From assembly GCF_003101015.1 (NCBI RefSeq), contig NZ_CP029206.1, positions 2,057,001-2,121,000 of the forward strand: DNA of 64,000 bases, written 5' to 3'. A program made the translations under genes and the position numbers. Positions within the stretch are counted from its first letter, which is position 1; each line of letters begins with the position of its first letter. Positions 1 to 12,025 of the stretch are shown here, piece by piece. The DNA comes from Actinobacillus porcitonsillarum (GTDB taxonomy: Bacteria > Pseudomonadota > Gammaproteobacteria > Enterobacterales > Pasteurellaceae). The notes below the pieces were generated by a model. That model saw only the letters and a list, made by a program, of their open reading frames with translations, did no database searches and was not told where the DNA came from.

Positions 1-19
1 GCGAATTAAGGAGAAAGAT

Positions 20-889
20 ATGGCAATTTTAATTGATAAAAATACCAAAGTGATTTGCCAAGGATTTACCGGTGCACAAGGCACATTTCATAGTGAACAG
101 GCCTTAGCTTACGGTACGCAATTAGTCGGTGGTGTTTCACCTAATAAAGGAGGAACAACCCATTTAGGTCTTCCTGTTTTTAATACGGTTCGAGAAGCCG
201 TAGAAGCAACACAAGCAACCGCAACCGTCATTTATGTTCCTGCTCCCGGTTGTAAAGATGCGATTTTAGAAGCCATTGATGCGGGTATTCAGCTTATCGT
301 TTGTATTACCGAGGGAATTCCTACCCTTGATATGCTTGAAATCAAGCAAAAATTAAATCAAACCGGCGTGCGAATGATCGGTCCAAACTGCCCTGGAGTC
401 ATTACACCAGAAGAATGTAAAATCGGGATTATGCCGGCAAACATTCATAAAAAAGGCAAAATCGGTATTGTCTCTCGTTCAGGAACTTTAACCTATGAAG
501 CCGTAAAACAAACGACAGATGAAGGTTTTGGGCAATCGACTTGCGTAGGTATTGGCGGCGATCCTATCCCCGGCTCCAACTTTATTGATATTTTAAGACT
601 CTTTGAGCAAGATCCGGAAACCGAGGCGATTGTAATGATTGGCGAAATTGGTGGCTCTGCCGAAGAAGAAGCAGCGGAGTTTATTCGTAAACATGTAACA
701 AAGCCTGTTGTTAGCTACATCGCAGGTGTTACAGCACCTAAAGGTAAGCGAATGGGACACGCTGGTGCGATCATTAGCGGTGGAAAAGGCACAGCAGATG
801 AGAAATTTGCAGCATTAGAAGCAGCCGGAGTCACCACTGTGAGAAGCCTCGCTGAAATCGGTTCAGCATTGAAAAGAGTATTAAGATAA
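20..889 (+). CDS. sucD: Succinyl-CoA synthetase (ADP-forming) alpha subunit
   Basis: This is the alpha subunit of the TCA-cycle enzyme that interconverts succinyl-CoA and succinate with ADP/ATP phosphorylation; it forms an alpha2beta2 complex with SucC in the cytoplasm. The 289-residue length matches the family. The N-terminal CoA-binding fold ([13 protein letters not shown], residues 16-28) is present. The phosphohistidine lies in GHAGAI near residue 247, followed by the [11 protein letters not shown] loop. An AAGGAG ribosome site 6 bp before ATG fixes the start. sucC is expected immediately to the left, outside the window. The gene ends at a shared bidirectional terminator facing gyrB. Identification is secure. 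Confidence 0.97.
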   Translation: MAILIDKNTKVICQGFTGAQGTFHSEQALAYGTQLVGGVSPNKGGTTHLGLPVFNTVREAVEATQATATVIYVPAPGCKDAILEAIDAGIQLIVCITEGIPTLDMLEIKQKLNQTGVRMIGPNCPGVITPEECKIGIMPANIHKKGKIGIVSRSGTLTYEAVKQTTDEGFGQSTCVGIGGDPIPGSNFIDILRLFEQDPETEAIVMIGEIGGSAEEEAAEFIRKHVTKPVVSYIAGVTAPKGKRMGHAGAIISGGKGTADEKFAALEAAGVTTVRSLAEIGSALKRVLR

Positions 890-903
890 TATCCGATAAA
901 AAA

Positions 904-930
904 CCCCGTATGTCCAAACATACGGGGCTA
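904..930. terminator. Bidirectional terminator between sucD and gyrB
   Basis: A perfect 9-bp stem (CCCCGTATG 904-912 with CATACGGGG 919-927) and 6-nt loop lie between the convergent sucD and gyrB stops. An A-run on the left and a CTATTTT tract on the right give a U-tract in both directions. Confidence 0.85.
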
Positions 931-936
931 TTTTCA

Positions 937-3375
<2,439 letters not shown>

Positions 3376-3436
3376 CTAAAATTTATAAAACGGATAACGG
3401 TAAACAGGCAAAAAACCTGACCGAAAAATTATGCAG

Positions 3437-3442
3437 ATTATA
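3437..3442 (-). promoter_or_regulatory. Predicted -10 element of gyrB
   Basis: On the minus strand a perfect TATAAT lies about 70 bp upstream of the gyrB start codon, with a weak TTCGCT 18 bp further upstream as a -35. It is the only consensus -10 between gyrB and purB. A small CAGG-TTTTTTG-CCTG hairpin lies in the leader. Confidence 0.5.
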
Positions 3443-3474
3443 ACAGAAAATCCATCGAAAAGCGAAAAATAGAC

Positions 3475-3515
3475 AAAAAACAACCGCTTGCCATCCATGA
3501 CAAGCGGTTGTTTTT
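3475..3515. terminator. Terminator built from an inverted uptake-signal-like pair
   Basis: AACAACCGCTTG and its complement CAAGCGGTTGTT flank a 10-nt loop, with an A-run before and a T-run after. The arms resemble the uptake-signal core but lack its final A/T position. It ends purB transcription (leftward) and could work both ways. Confidence 0.8.
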
Positions 3516-3525
3516 GATATCAAAT

Positions 3526-4896
<1,371 letters not shown>

Positions 4897-4996
4897 TCAG
4901 ATTTCTCCGTAAAAATAATTAAAAAAACTGGGTAAGAATATAGCATTTTTCCCAAGAAATTTCATTAGTTAGTTTAGATATTACCAATTTCCCCAT

Positions 4997-5024
4997 AAAA
5001 AAGACCGCCTAAGCGATCTTTTTT
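4997..5024 (-). terminator. Intrinsic terminator of the treBC operon
   Basis: A stem formed by AAAAAAGAxCGC (4997-5008) and GCGxTCTTTTTT (5013-5024) with a 4-nt loop and one internal mismatch ends in a T-run on the minus strand, just after the treC stop. Confidence 0.8.
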
Positions 5025-5026
5025 CA

Positions 5027-6667
5027 TTAACCAAGCAAATACACCGCCTGATAAGGCTCTAACTCAATGCCATTTTCGACTTGGGTGAGATTTTGGTAAT
5101 TGTTTAACAAAATCTGACCGCTTGTGTCTAGCTTAACTACTTGTTTTTCTGCACTTAAATTCGCTATTACCGTCAATTTTTCCGTTGCGTTATTTTCCGT
5201 TTCGTTAGTGCGTTGATACGCCCAAACGGACAGGTGTTGTGGCAGTAAATCTTGGTAGTCGCCATCGGTAAGTACCGCTAATTTTTTGCGTAGGGCAATC
5301 AATGTTTGGTAAGTGTAGAACACGGAATTTTTGTCCGCAAGGGCTTGTTCTACGTTGATTTCCTTGTAATTGCGTGCCACATCAATCCACGGTGTGCCTG
5401 TGGAGAAACCCGCATTTTTCGAGCTGTCCCATTGCACCGGTGTGCGTGAATTATCACGGGATTTTTGGGCAAGGATTTTGATAATCAGATCTTCACTTAC
5501 GCCTTTTTCCTTCAGTTCCGCATAGGCATTCAAGCTTTCCACATCACGATATTCTTCAATGGTGGCAAAATTCGGGTTGGTCATTCCGATTTCTTCCCCT
5601 TGATAAATATAAGGTGTGCCTTGCATACCGTGTAGCAACATCGCTAACATTTTTGCCGACGTGGTGCGAAACTCGCCTTCATCGCCAAAACGGGACACAA
5701 TGCGTGGCTGGTCGTGGTTGCACCAAAATAACGCATTCCACGCTTTGCCGTGCATACCTTGTTGCCAGTAGTTGAAGATGGACTTCAGTTCCACATAATC
5801 AGGTTTGGCATACGTCCATTTTTCGCCGTTCGGGTAATCCACTTTTAAGTGGTGGAAATTAAAGGTCATCGACAATTCCGAACCGTTCAAATTAGCGTAT
5901 TGTTGGCAATGTTCTAATTTGGTGGAGGACATTTCGCCAACGGTCATCAAGCCGTATGGCGTTAAGGCGTTTTGGTTAAGCATTTGTAAGTATTGATGAA
6001 TTTTCGGGCCGTCCGTATAAAAACGGCGTCCATCGCCTTCAAAATCGTCTTCAAATTGTTCCGGCTTGGAAATCAAATTCACCACGTCTAAACGCAAGCC
6101 ATCAATGCCTTTTTCCGCCCAGAATTTGCAAATATCAAACAATTCTGACCGCAGTTTTGGGTTTTCCCAGTTTAAATCCGCTTGTTCAGGGGCAAACAGG
6201 TGCAAGTAGTATTTTTGGGCTTTGTCCGACCATTTCCACGCCGAACCGCCGAATTTAGATTTCCAGTTGGTCGGTTGTTCTTTCCAAATATAATAATCGT
6301 GATATTCGCTGTTTGGATCTTCGCCTTGCTTAAACCATTCGTGGAAGGTGGAGCTGTGGTTGAACACCATATCCATCACAATGCGGATATTGCGTTTGTG
6401 TGTCTCGGCAATCAGTTGCTCAAAATCCGCCATCGTGCCGTAACTTGGGTCGATATTGCGGTAATCGGCAATATCGTAGCCGTTGTCAATTTGTGGCGAC
6501 ACGTACATCGGCGTAATCCAAATGCCGTCAATGCCAAGGGTTTGTAAGTAATCAAGGCGTTTGATAATCCCTTGAATATCGCCCGTGCCGTTCCCTGTCG
6601 TGTCTTGGAATGATTTTGGGTAGATTTGGTAAATTACCCCATTTTGCCACCAGTTTTTGTTGTTCAT
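5027..6667 (-). CDS. treC: Trehalose-6-phosphate hydrolase (alpha,alpha-phosphotrehalase)
   Basis: Cytoplasmic GH13 enzyme that cleaves trehalose 6-phosphate, the product of the TreB PTS, into glucose and glucose 6-phosphate. The 546 residues match TreC. The (beta/alpha)8 catalytic residues are visible: MDMVFNH (98-104), nucleophile Asp194 in GLRLDVVN, acid/base Glu245 in VGEMSS, and the NHDQPR motif (317-322). The start has an AGGA site 8 bp upstream. It is the last gene of treB-treC. By eye it looks somewhat more G+C-rich than the flanking genes, consistent with a module gained as a unit. Related GH13 oligo-1,6-glucosidases are the alternative, but linkage to treB and treR decides. Confidence 0.95.
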   Translation of the reverse strand: MNNKNWWQNGVIYQIYPKSFQDTTGNGTGDIQGIIKRLDYLQTLGIDGIWITPMYVSPQIDNGYDIADYRNIDPSYGTMADFEQLIAETHKRNIRIVMDMVFNHSSTFHEWFKQGEDPNSEYHDYYIWKEQPTNWKSKFGGSAWKWSDKAQKYYLHLFAPEQADLNWENPKLRSELFDICKFWAEKGIDGLRLDVVNLISKPEQFEDDFEGDGRRFYTDGPKIHQYLQMLNQNALTPYGLMTVGEMSSTKLEHCQQYANLNGSELSMTFNFHHLKVDYPNGEKWTYAKPDYVELKSIFNYWQQGMHGKAWNALFWCNHDQPRIVSRFGDEGEFRTTSAKMLAMLLHGMQGTPYIYQGEEIGMTNPNFATIEEYRDVESLNAYAELKEKGVSEDLIIKILAQKSRDNSRTPVQWDSSKNAGFSTGTPWIDVARNYKEINVEQALADKNSVFYTYQTLIALRKKLAVLTDGDYQDLLPQHLSVWAYQRTNETENNATEKLTVIANLSAEKQVVKLDTSGQILLNNYQNLTQVENGIELEPYQAVYLLG

Positions 6668-6690
6668 TTTTATTTTCCTAACATTATATG

Positions 6691-6728
6691 CGGTTGGATT
6701 TTGAAAAATTTTTGCAAATCCAACCGCA
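6691..6728. repeat. 12-bp inverted repeat in the treB-treC intercistronic gap
   Basis: GCGGTTGGATTT (6691-6702) and AAATCCAACCGC (6717-6728) form a perfect 12-bp stem with a 14-nt loop. No T-run follows on the minus strand, so it is more likely an RNA-stability or processing hairpin than a full terminator. The outer right side continues as ACCGCACTT, the complement of the Haemophilus-type uptake core AAGTGCGGT, unlike the Apl-type core used elsewhere in the window. Confidence 0.7.
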
Positions 6729-6734
6729 CTTTAA

Positions 6735-8159
6735 TTATTCCACTTCGCCCTTCAACGCTTTACGTTTGTACACCACCATTGTTAATGCAATCGGTACGAT
6801 GATTGCCACTAACATTGCCACCGCAAAGGTTACCCAGAATTGGTGTTGGATCGATAAAATACCCGGTAAACCACCCACGCCGATACTGCCGGCTAACACG
6901 CCGTTGAAACCGCAGATTAACGCTGCACAAGCAGAGCCGATCATTGCGCATAACATTGGGAAACGGTATTTTAAGTTGATCCCGTACATCGCCGGTTCGG
7001 TTACGCCGAGGTAGGCGGATAATGCCGCTGGTAATGCTACCTCACGTACGGTCATTTTTTTCGTCATCATAAAGACTGCCACTACTGCAGAGGCTTGAGC
7101 GATATTCGATAAGGCGATTAAAGGCCAAACCGGTGTGCCACCCATACTTTGGATCATTTGCATATCAATGGCGAGCGAGGTTTGGTGAACGCCAGTTACC
7201 ACTAACGGTGCATATAAGAAACCGAATAATGCCGCCCCGATTGGCGCAAATTCACCTGTCATCGCTGCTTTCACCACATAAGCTACGCCGTTGCCGATTT
7301 CACGACCGATAGGGCCGATAACCGTATGGGCTAGGAAAACCGCTAAAATAATGGAAACCACAGGAACGATGATTAAATTTAAGAAATCAGGCACGATTTT
7401 GGTCATAAAGCGTTCGATGTACGAAAGCGTTAAACCTGCCATAATTGCTGGGATCACCTGCGCTTGATAGCCCACTTTTTCAATGGCGAACCAACCAAAA
7501 TCCCAAGTTTCAGGCAGTTGAGAGCCTAATCCATAAGAGTTCATTAGCTGTGGCGATACTAGGGTAATCCCTAGCACGATGCCTAAAATTGGCGAAGTGC
7601 CCATTTTACGTGCAATCGACCAACAAATGCCCACCGGTAAGAAGTGGAAAATCGCCTCACCGATAAGCCACAAGAACGAGTGCATACTTGCCCAGAACGC
7701 ACTGATTTCTACCAGCGTTTTGGTGCCGTCTTCAAACATTTTGATGTCGCCAATCACATTGCGGAAACCTAAAATCAAACCGCCGCTGATCAAGGCCGGC
7801 AACAACGGAATGAAAATATCCGCCATATGAGAAATCAGGCTTTCATACCATTTTTGGTTTTGGCGTGCCGCCGCTTTTACTTGTTCTTTGTCCACACTCG
7901 CCAAACCGGTTTTTTGCAACAAGATTTTGTAGTAATCGCCCACTTCTTGCCCGATCACCACTTGATATTGACCGCCGGTTGAAAAGTTCGCTTTGACCAT
8001 TGGCAAGCCTTCAATTGCTTTCGCATCAACCTTGCTTTCGTCATTTAACACAAAACGCAAGCGGGTAATACAATGTGTTACGGTCGCAATATTTTCACGA
8101 CCACCGATATATTCCACAAGTTTGTCGATATTCTGTGGATCGATTTTTTGTTTAGCCAT
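6735..8159 (-). CDS. treB: PTS trehalose-specific EIIBC component
   Basis: Inner-membrane permease that imports and phosphorylates trehalose to trehalose 6-phosphate. The N-terminal EIIB domain (about 1-85) carries the phosphorylated Cys30 in the HCITRLRF motif. The rest is the multi-spanning EIIC domain of the glucose/sucrose family. At 474 residues it matches TreB. No EIIA domain is fused or adjacent, so phosphate must come from a separate EIIA, probably Crr. The AAGGA-type site and a well-formed promoter, operator and CRP site upstream show it heads the treB-treC transcription unit. Confidence 0.95.
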   Translation of the reverse strand: MAKQKIDPQNIDKLVEYIGGRENIATVTHCITRLRFVLNDESKVDAKAIEGLPMVKANFSTGGQYQVVIGQEVGDYYKILLQKTGLASVDKEQVKAAARQNQKWYESLISHMADIFIPLLPALISGGLILGFRNVIGDIKMFEDGTKTLVEISAFWASMHSFLWLIGEAIFHFLPVGICWSIARKMGTSPILGIVLGITLVSPQLMNSYGLGSQLPETWDFGWFAIEKVGYQAQVIPAIMAGLTLSYIERFMTKIVPDFLNLIIVPVVSIILAVFLAHTVIGPIGREIGNGVAYVVKAAMTGEFAPIGAALFGFLYAPLVVTGVHQTSLAIDMQMIQSMGGTPVWPLIALSNIAQASAVVAVFMMTKKMTVREVALPAALSAYLGVTEPAMYGINLKYRFPMLCAMIGSACAALICGFNGVLAGSIGVGGLPGILSIQHQFWVTFAVAMLVAIIVPIALTMVVYKRKALKGEVE

Positions 8160-8201
8160 AAGAAAATCCTTTGCTGGATAAGAGAATTAAAATTGGTGCT
8201 G

Positions 8202-8229
8202 ATTATAGATTGTTCTCTATTTAAATCAA
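8202..8229 (-). promoter_or_regulatory. treBC sigma-70 promoter
   Basis: On the minus strand TTGATT (8229-8224) and a perfect TATAAT (8207-8202) are separated by 16 bp. Predicted transcription start is near 8195, about 36 nt before the treB ATG. The -35 box abuts the palindromic operator. Confidence 0.8.
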
Positions 8230-8243
8230 TGGGAACGTTCCCA
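8230..8243. promoter_or_regulatory. TreR operator
   Basis: A perfect 14-bp palindrome TGGGAACGTTCCCA lies directly upstream of the treB -35 box. GGGAACGTTCCC with a central CG is typical of LacI-family operators and resembles the TreR box of E. coli. Position implies repression by blocking RNA polymerase. Confidence 0.85.
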
Positions 8244-8267
8244 ATTTTATGAATCACTTTTAATTTT

Positions 8268-8283
8268 TGTGATCTTGATCACA
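8268..8283. promoter_or_regulatory. CRP-cAMP site upstream of treB
   Basis: TGTGATCTTGATCACA is a perfect TGTGA-N6-TCACA match, five bases after the treR stop. Its centre is about 80 bp upstream of the predicted treB start point, a class I spacing. It implies catabolite control of trehalose use. Confidence 0.85.
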
Positions 8284-8288
8284 TATTT

Positions 8289-9230
8289 CTAAATCAATTT
8301 AAAGGGAATTTTGTGATGTACTATCGCTGTTTCGCTATTTTCTAGCTGGTTGAGCAATAAATTCACAGCGGTAACACCGGCTTGTTCATAGCCGAAGTCA
8401 AGTGTGATGAGTTGAGGCACAAAGGCTTGTAAAATGGGATTTTGCCCGATACAAGCAAGCGGTAAATTTTTCTGATTTTCTTGCAAATACTTAGCTGCCC
8501 CCACGGCTAAACCTGTGGTAGCACACACTAAAATAGAAAGAGGAAATGACATCAAGGAGCTAATTTGCTGATACCCACTTTCAATAGATAATTCGCCTTT
8601 TGCGAGATAAGGCGTAAGCTGATGTTGCTCACAAAAGGTAAGATAAGCTGCCGTCCTTTTTTTTCCGGTGGTTTCATCACTATCAACAATCCCCAAATAA
8701 CCGATTTGGCGGTGCCCTTGTTGATACAAATGTGATAGCAATGCCTTCATCGCATTTTCATCATCATAATAAACGGCACTAAAAGGTTTATAGGCTCTCG
8801 CCACCGTAACCATTGCCTTCTTCCAGCCTTTAAGATGTTTTTCTTTTAACGCTGAAAACCCAAACAAAATCACGCCATCAACTTGGCGTTGTTGGAAAAG
8901 AGCCAGTTCTTGCACAACCCGTTCCGGTTTAAATTGACTTTCAACAATAAGCGGCGTGAAATCTTGTGCATATAGTTCATTCAAAATGCGGCTGAGCGTT
9001 TGCGATTCGGCACTCGAATTCAACCTTGTAACAATAATGCCGATCACTTTTTCCGTCGAGCCTCGCATTGCACGAGCGGTTCTATCCGGCGCAAAATTGA
9101 GTTCATTAATGACCGCTTGTACCCGTTCTCTCGTTTTTGGGTTTACATTCGGCGATTGGTTAAGCACCCTTGAAACCGTGGATTTTCCCACACCGCAGCG
9201 GGCGGCAATATCTTTAATGGTTAATTTCAT
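8289..9230 (-). CDS. treR: LacI-family trehalose operon repressor
   Basis: Transcription factor expected to bind the GGGAACGTTCCC operator between this gene and treB, with trehalose 6-phosphate as inducer in the E. coli homologue. The N-terminal LacI-type helix-turn-helix (KDIAARCGVGKSTVSRVLN) is followed by a hinge and a periplasmic-binding-protein-like effector domain. I chose the ATG at 9230 (313 residues, near the usual 315), which starts MKLTIKDIA as in TreR. An in-frame GTG 45 bp upstream would add a non-conserved leader. The ribosome site is weak. It lies 57 bp downstream of hflD on the same strand and may be partly read from there. Confidence 0.92.
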   Translation of the reverse strand: MKLTIKDIAARCGVGKSTVSRVLNQSPNVNPKTRERVQAVINELNFAPDRTARAMRGSTEKVIGIIVTRLNSSAESQTLSRILNELYAQDFTPLIVESQFKPERVVQELALFQQRQVDGVILFGFSALKEKHLKGWKKAMVTVARAYKPFSAVYYDDENAMKALLSHLYQQGHRQIGYLGIVDSDETTGKKRTAAYLTFCEQHQLTPYLAKGELSIESGYQQISSLMSFPLSILVCATTGLAVGAAKYLQENQKNLPLACIGQNPILQAFVPQLITLDFGYEQAGVTAVNLLLNQLENSETAIVHHKIPFKLI

Positions 9231-9287
9231 AAAAGCAAAGCATCCATAAACCTTGAGCGTGATATTCCTTCTCACGCCAATAGAAAG

Positions 9288-9923
9288 TTACAGAGATTGA
9301 TATAATTGTTGAACTTGACGAAGGAGTTTTCGGCGAGAAAATAAAAATTGCCAGCGGTTTCCGCCAACCTGTTGCCATAAAATCCCCGCACGAATACCAG
9401 CTAATAATGCTGCACGAATTTTATGCTGAATATCGGGGCGAACTAAATAATCCTGCATACCTAACACGTGAATTTTATTGCCTAGCGGACTGATAATATC
9501 GCTGTAAATAGACGCTAAATTGGCAATCATTTGATCCGCCATTACGTCCCCTTCATAAAGGGACAACTGACGTTCAATTTGCTGTAAACGTTGAATAAGC
9601 TGCGATTTGGCTTGCGGATTTTTATCCAATTTTTGACTTAACGCTAAAAGGCTAACCCAATAACGCCCAATTTCGGTATCCAGTTTACCATTTCCGCCAC
9701 CTAATTGAGCGAGTGCTGCTTCTAAGCCCTGTTTTAAATTTTGGAGGGAATTGCCATACACCGCAAGGGTTGATTCAGGATGTGTAACCAGTAAACTTTT
9801 CACTAATACGCTAAAGTTCTCGCGATCTTTTGCCATTCCTTGATGAGCAAACTGCTGAACCAAGCTCGCTGCTTGACAAACCGCTGCATAAGCTATTGCA
9901 ATATCTTGATAGTTTTTTGCCAT
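9288..9923 (-). CDS. hflD: High frequency lysogenization protein HflD homologue
   Basis: The 211-residue protein matches the HflD/YcfC family, an all-helical peripheral inner-membrane protein that in E. coli affects lambda lysogenization by binding CII; its housekeeping role is unclear. The N-terminus (AKNYQDIAIAYAAVCQAA) is typical. In E. coli it lies between mnmA and purB. Here purB is 4.4 kb downstream on the same strand, with treR-treB-treC in between, and cydC lies upstream in place of mnmA. No prophage genes are nearby, so the name should not be read as evidence of a phage. Confidence 0.9.
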   Translation of the reverse strand: MAKNYQDIAIAYAAVCQAASLVQQFAHQGMAKDRENFSVLVKSLLVTHPESTLAVYGNSLQNLKQGLEAALAQLGGGNGKLDTEIGRYWVSLLALSQKLDKNPQAKSQLIQRLQQIERQLSLYEGDVMADQMIANLASIYSDIISPLGNKIHVLGMQDYLVRPDIQHKIRAALLAGIRAGILWQQVGGNRWQFLFSRRKLLRQVQQLYQSL

Positions 9924-10001
9924 AATTATTCTATTTAAAGGGAAATAAAGTTACGTAGAAGCGAAATATTTTTCGCCCTGATACTACATCATATCAAAAA
10001 G

Positions 10002-11666
10002 CTAAAGCAGTTGCCCGTTATCTATACGATAAACTTGATCAAACTTTTCAATACCTTTTAAACGGTGTGTAATCATCAATAACGTCCGATCCGCACAATG
10101 GGTTAAAATTAAATCAAGAATTTGTTGCTCTGTTTCTCGATCTAGTCCTTCTGTTGGCTCATCAAGCAAAACTAACTCTGCTTTACTTAGTAATAAACGG
10201 GCTAAACCTAAACGACGTTGCTCGCCGCCTGATAATGGTCTTCCCCCATCACCAAGCCATAAATTAAGCCCTTCTGTTTCAAGCAGGTACGATAATCCAA
10301 CTTTTTCAAGCACATTAAATAGCTGTTCATCGGAGGCCTGATTATTTCCCATTCTCAAGTTATCCGCCAATGTTTGACTAAAAATATGCACACGCTGGCT
10401 CAAGGTAACAAGGTGTTCTCTAAGGGTATTTTCTGAAAAATCAGCGATGTTGCAATTTCCAAGGAAAATATGACCGCTTGTCGGATCGTAGTTGCGATTA
10501 AGTAACTGCAAAATGGTTGATTTACCACTCCCCGTTTTTCCTAACAAAGCGACCTTTTGTCCTTTTCGTAACGTGAATGAAATCTGTTTCAAGACCGATT
10601 GTGAGCTATTAGGGTAACTGAAATCAACATTTTCAAAACGGACAAGCGGTTGATTTTCTTCAATATTTTGCCATTGTGCATTGCCATTAAATACTACTGT
10701 CGGTGTTTGTTCCATCACGTCATTTAAACGAGTTGCCGCCGTAATCAGTTGCCCTAAATGTAAAAAGGCAACGCCAATCGGCATTAAAATTTCTGCTGAT
10801 GCCATCACACAGAAAATCACTAATGCAATTAACGCTTCAGGCTGTTCGGCATCCGGCACATTTATTGCGGTGGAAACCAAATAAACCACGACACAAACTA
10901 AAATACCGTTAATAAAGGTTAAAAATGCATTAGATAAGCCGCCTAATTGGCTCTCTTTACTTTGTGCATTAAGCCAAACTTTCTCCGTGTCTTGGAGCTT
11001 TTCGGTCGCTTGTTGAATAGTACCAAAGAGTAAAAACTCTGCATTTAGTTGAATCCACTCAATGAATTGGCTGCGGTAATTCGCACGAGCCTGAATTACC
11101 GTTTTCCCGATTTTTTTGCCTAAGTGATAAAAAATAACCGGAACAATAAACAATAATGCAAACAGCGTACCGCAAATTATCCACGCTAAATCCGCCGAAA
11201 TAAACGAAAGCCCAAACGCCATAAAGAGAATAACCATAACGGCACTAATAAATGGCAACACTAAATTCAAATAAAGGGTATCTAATGTATCAACATCGGC
11301 AACAAGGCGATTTAATAATTCGCTATTTCTAAAGCGATTTAGACCGCTTGGACTTAATGGAATTAACTTGCTAAAAACTTTAACTCGCAAATCTGCAAGC
11401 ACTCGGAAGGTAACATCGTGCGTTACCAAGCGTTCAAAATAACGGGAAACTGTACGCCCAATGGCTAAACCTCGTACACCGGAAGAAGGATAGAAAAAAT
11501 TAAAAGCTATCGCAGAGCCTACTAAGAATGAAGCGGCTAAAAACCACCCCGATAAGCTTAATAAGCCAATACTGGCTGATAATCCTGTAATCGCAAGGAT
11601 AATACCAAGCATTAAACGCCCTACATGGGTACGATAAAGTGAGAAAAATGGGAAAAGAGATTTCAT
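10002..11666 (-). CDS. cydC: ABC exporter subunit CydC (cysteine/glutathione export, cytochrome bd assembly)
   Basis: Half-transporter that with CydD exports cysteine and glutathione to the periplasm, needed for assembly of cytochrome bd oxidase. Six membrane helices occupy residues 1-320. The ATPase domain has Walker A GKTGSGKST (376-384), signature LSGGEQRR (478-485), Walker B LVLLDEP (498-504) and the switch His in MITHR. At 554 residues it is full length. The expected partner gene cydD is not adjacent: the gene starts only 26 bp after the 3' end of tRNA-Leu, with no clear ribosome site or separate terminator. It may be transcribed from the tRNA promoter. Confidence 0.9.
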   Translation of the reverse strand: MKSLFPFFSLYRTHVGRLMLGIILAITGLSASIGLLSLSGWFLAASFLVGSAIAFNFFYPSSGVRGLAIGRTVSRYFERLVTHDVTFRVLADLRVKVFSKLIPLSPSGLNRFRNSELLNRLVADVDTLDTLYLNLVLPFISAVMVILFMAFGLSFISADLAWIICGTLFALLFIVPVIFYHLGKKIGKTVIQARANYRSQFIEWIQLNAEFLLFGTIQQATEKLQDTEKVWLNAQSKESQLGGLSNAFLTFINGILVCVVVYLVSTAINVPDAEQPEALIALVIFCVMASAEILMPIGVAFLHLGQLITAATRLNDVMEQTPTVVFNGNAQWQNIEENQPLVRFENVDFSYPNSSQSVLKQISFTLRKGQKVALLGKTGSGKSTILQLLNRNYDPTSGHIFLGNCNIADFSENTLREHLVTLSQRVHIFSQTLADNLRMGNNQASDEQLFNVLEKVGLSYLLETEGLNLWLGDGGRPLSGGEQRRLGLARLLLSKAELVLLDEPTEGLDRETEQQILDLILTHCADRTLLMITHRLKGIEKFDQVYRIDNGQLL

Positions 11667-11692
11667 AAGATTTGAAACTATATGATTTCAAG

Positions 11693-11778
11693 TGGTGCCT
11701 AGGGTCGGACTCGAACCGACACGTTTATTCAACGGCGGATTTTGAATCCGCTGCGTCTACCAATTTCGCCACCCAGGC
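11693..11778 (-). tRNA. tRNA-Leu (CAA)
   Basis: An 86-nt cloverleaf with encoded CCA. The acceptor GCCTGGG pairs with CCTAGGC (one G-U pair), discriminator A. The anticodon loop TTCAAAA in a GCGGA/TCCGC stem gives CAA, reading UUG. The T-loop GGTTCGAGTCC is intact and the long variable arm is typical of Leu. A strong promoter lies 39 bp upstream. Confidence 0.95.
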
Positions 11779-11823
11779 TAGGGATGTATTAGTGAAAACT
11801 AATATTAAGAAAATATGAGGCGG

Positions 11824-11852
11824 ATTATAAGACTAATTATCGCTCCATGCAA
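11824..11852 (-). promoter_or_regulatory. Promoter of tRNA-Leu (and possibly cydC)
   Basis: On the minus strand TTGCAT (11852-11847) and perfect TATAAT (11829-11824) are separated by 17 bp, giving a predicted start near 11817. Confidence 0.8.
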
Positions 11853-11907
11853 GCGAGGAATGATACCCGATTGATTATTCGTCTTAAAAATCATCAACCC
11901 CATTTTT

Positions 11908-11938
11908 GAAGTTATGCACAAATTCTGTGGATAACTTC
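11908..11938. repeat. Inverted repeat made of two head-to-head DnaA-box-like 9-mers
   Basis: Arms GAAGTTATGCACA (11908-11920) and TGTGGATAACTTC (11926-11938) are inverted repeats with one mismatch around a 5-bp centre. Each arm contains a DnaA-box sequence: TTATGCACA (11912-11920) and the complement of TTATCCACA (11926-11934). The site is in the 247-bp gap between tRNA-Leu and xseA. A second inverted repeat (AAATAACCT 11952-11960 with AGGTTATTT 11982-11990) follows. No U-tract is attached, so it is not an obvious terminator. Confidence 0.6.
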
Positions 11939-12025
11939 GTGAGTAACTTTCAAATAACCTGATCATCTCCTTGATTTATAAAGGTTATTTTCACATAAAA
12001 ACGCCTTGAATGAAAAAAATACAGC

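Noticed and set aside
9288-9923. hflD as a sign of a prophage
   Set aside because: HflD is a chromosomal host protein; no integrase, repressor or structural phage gene is nearby.
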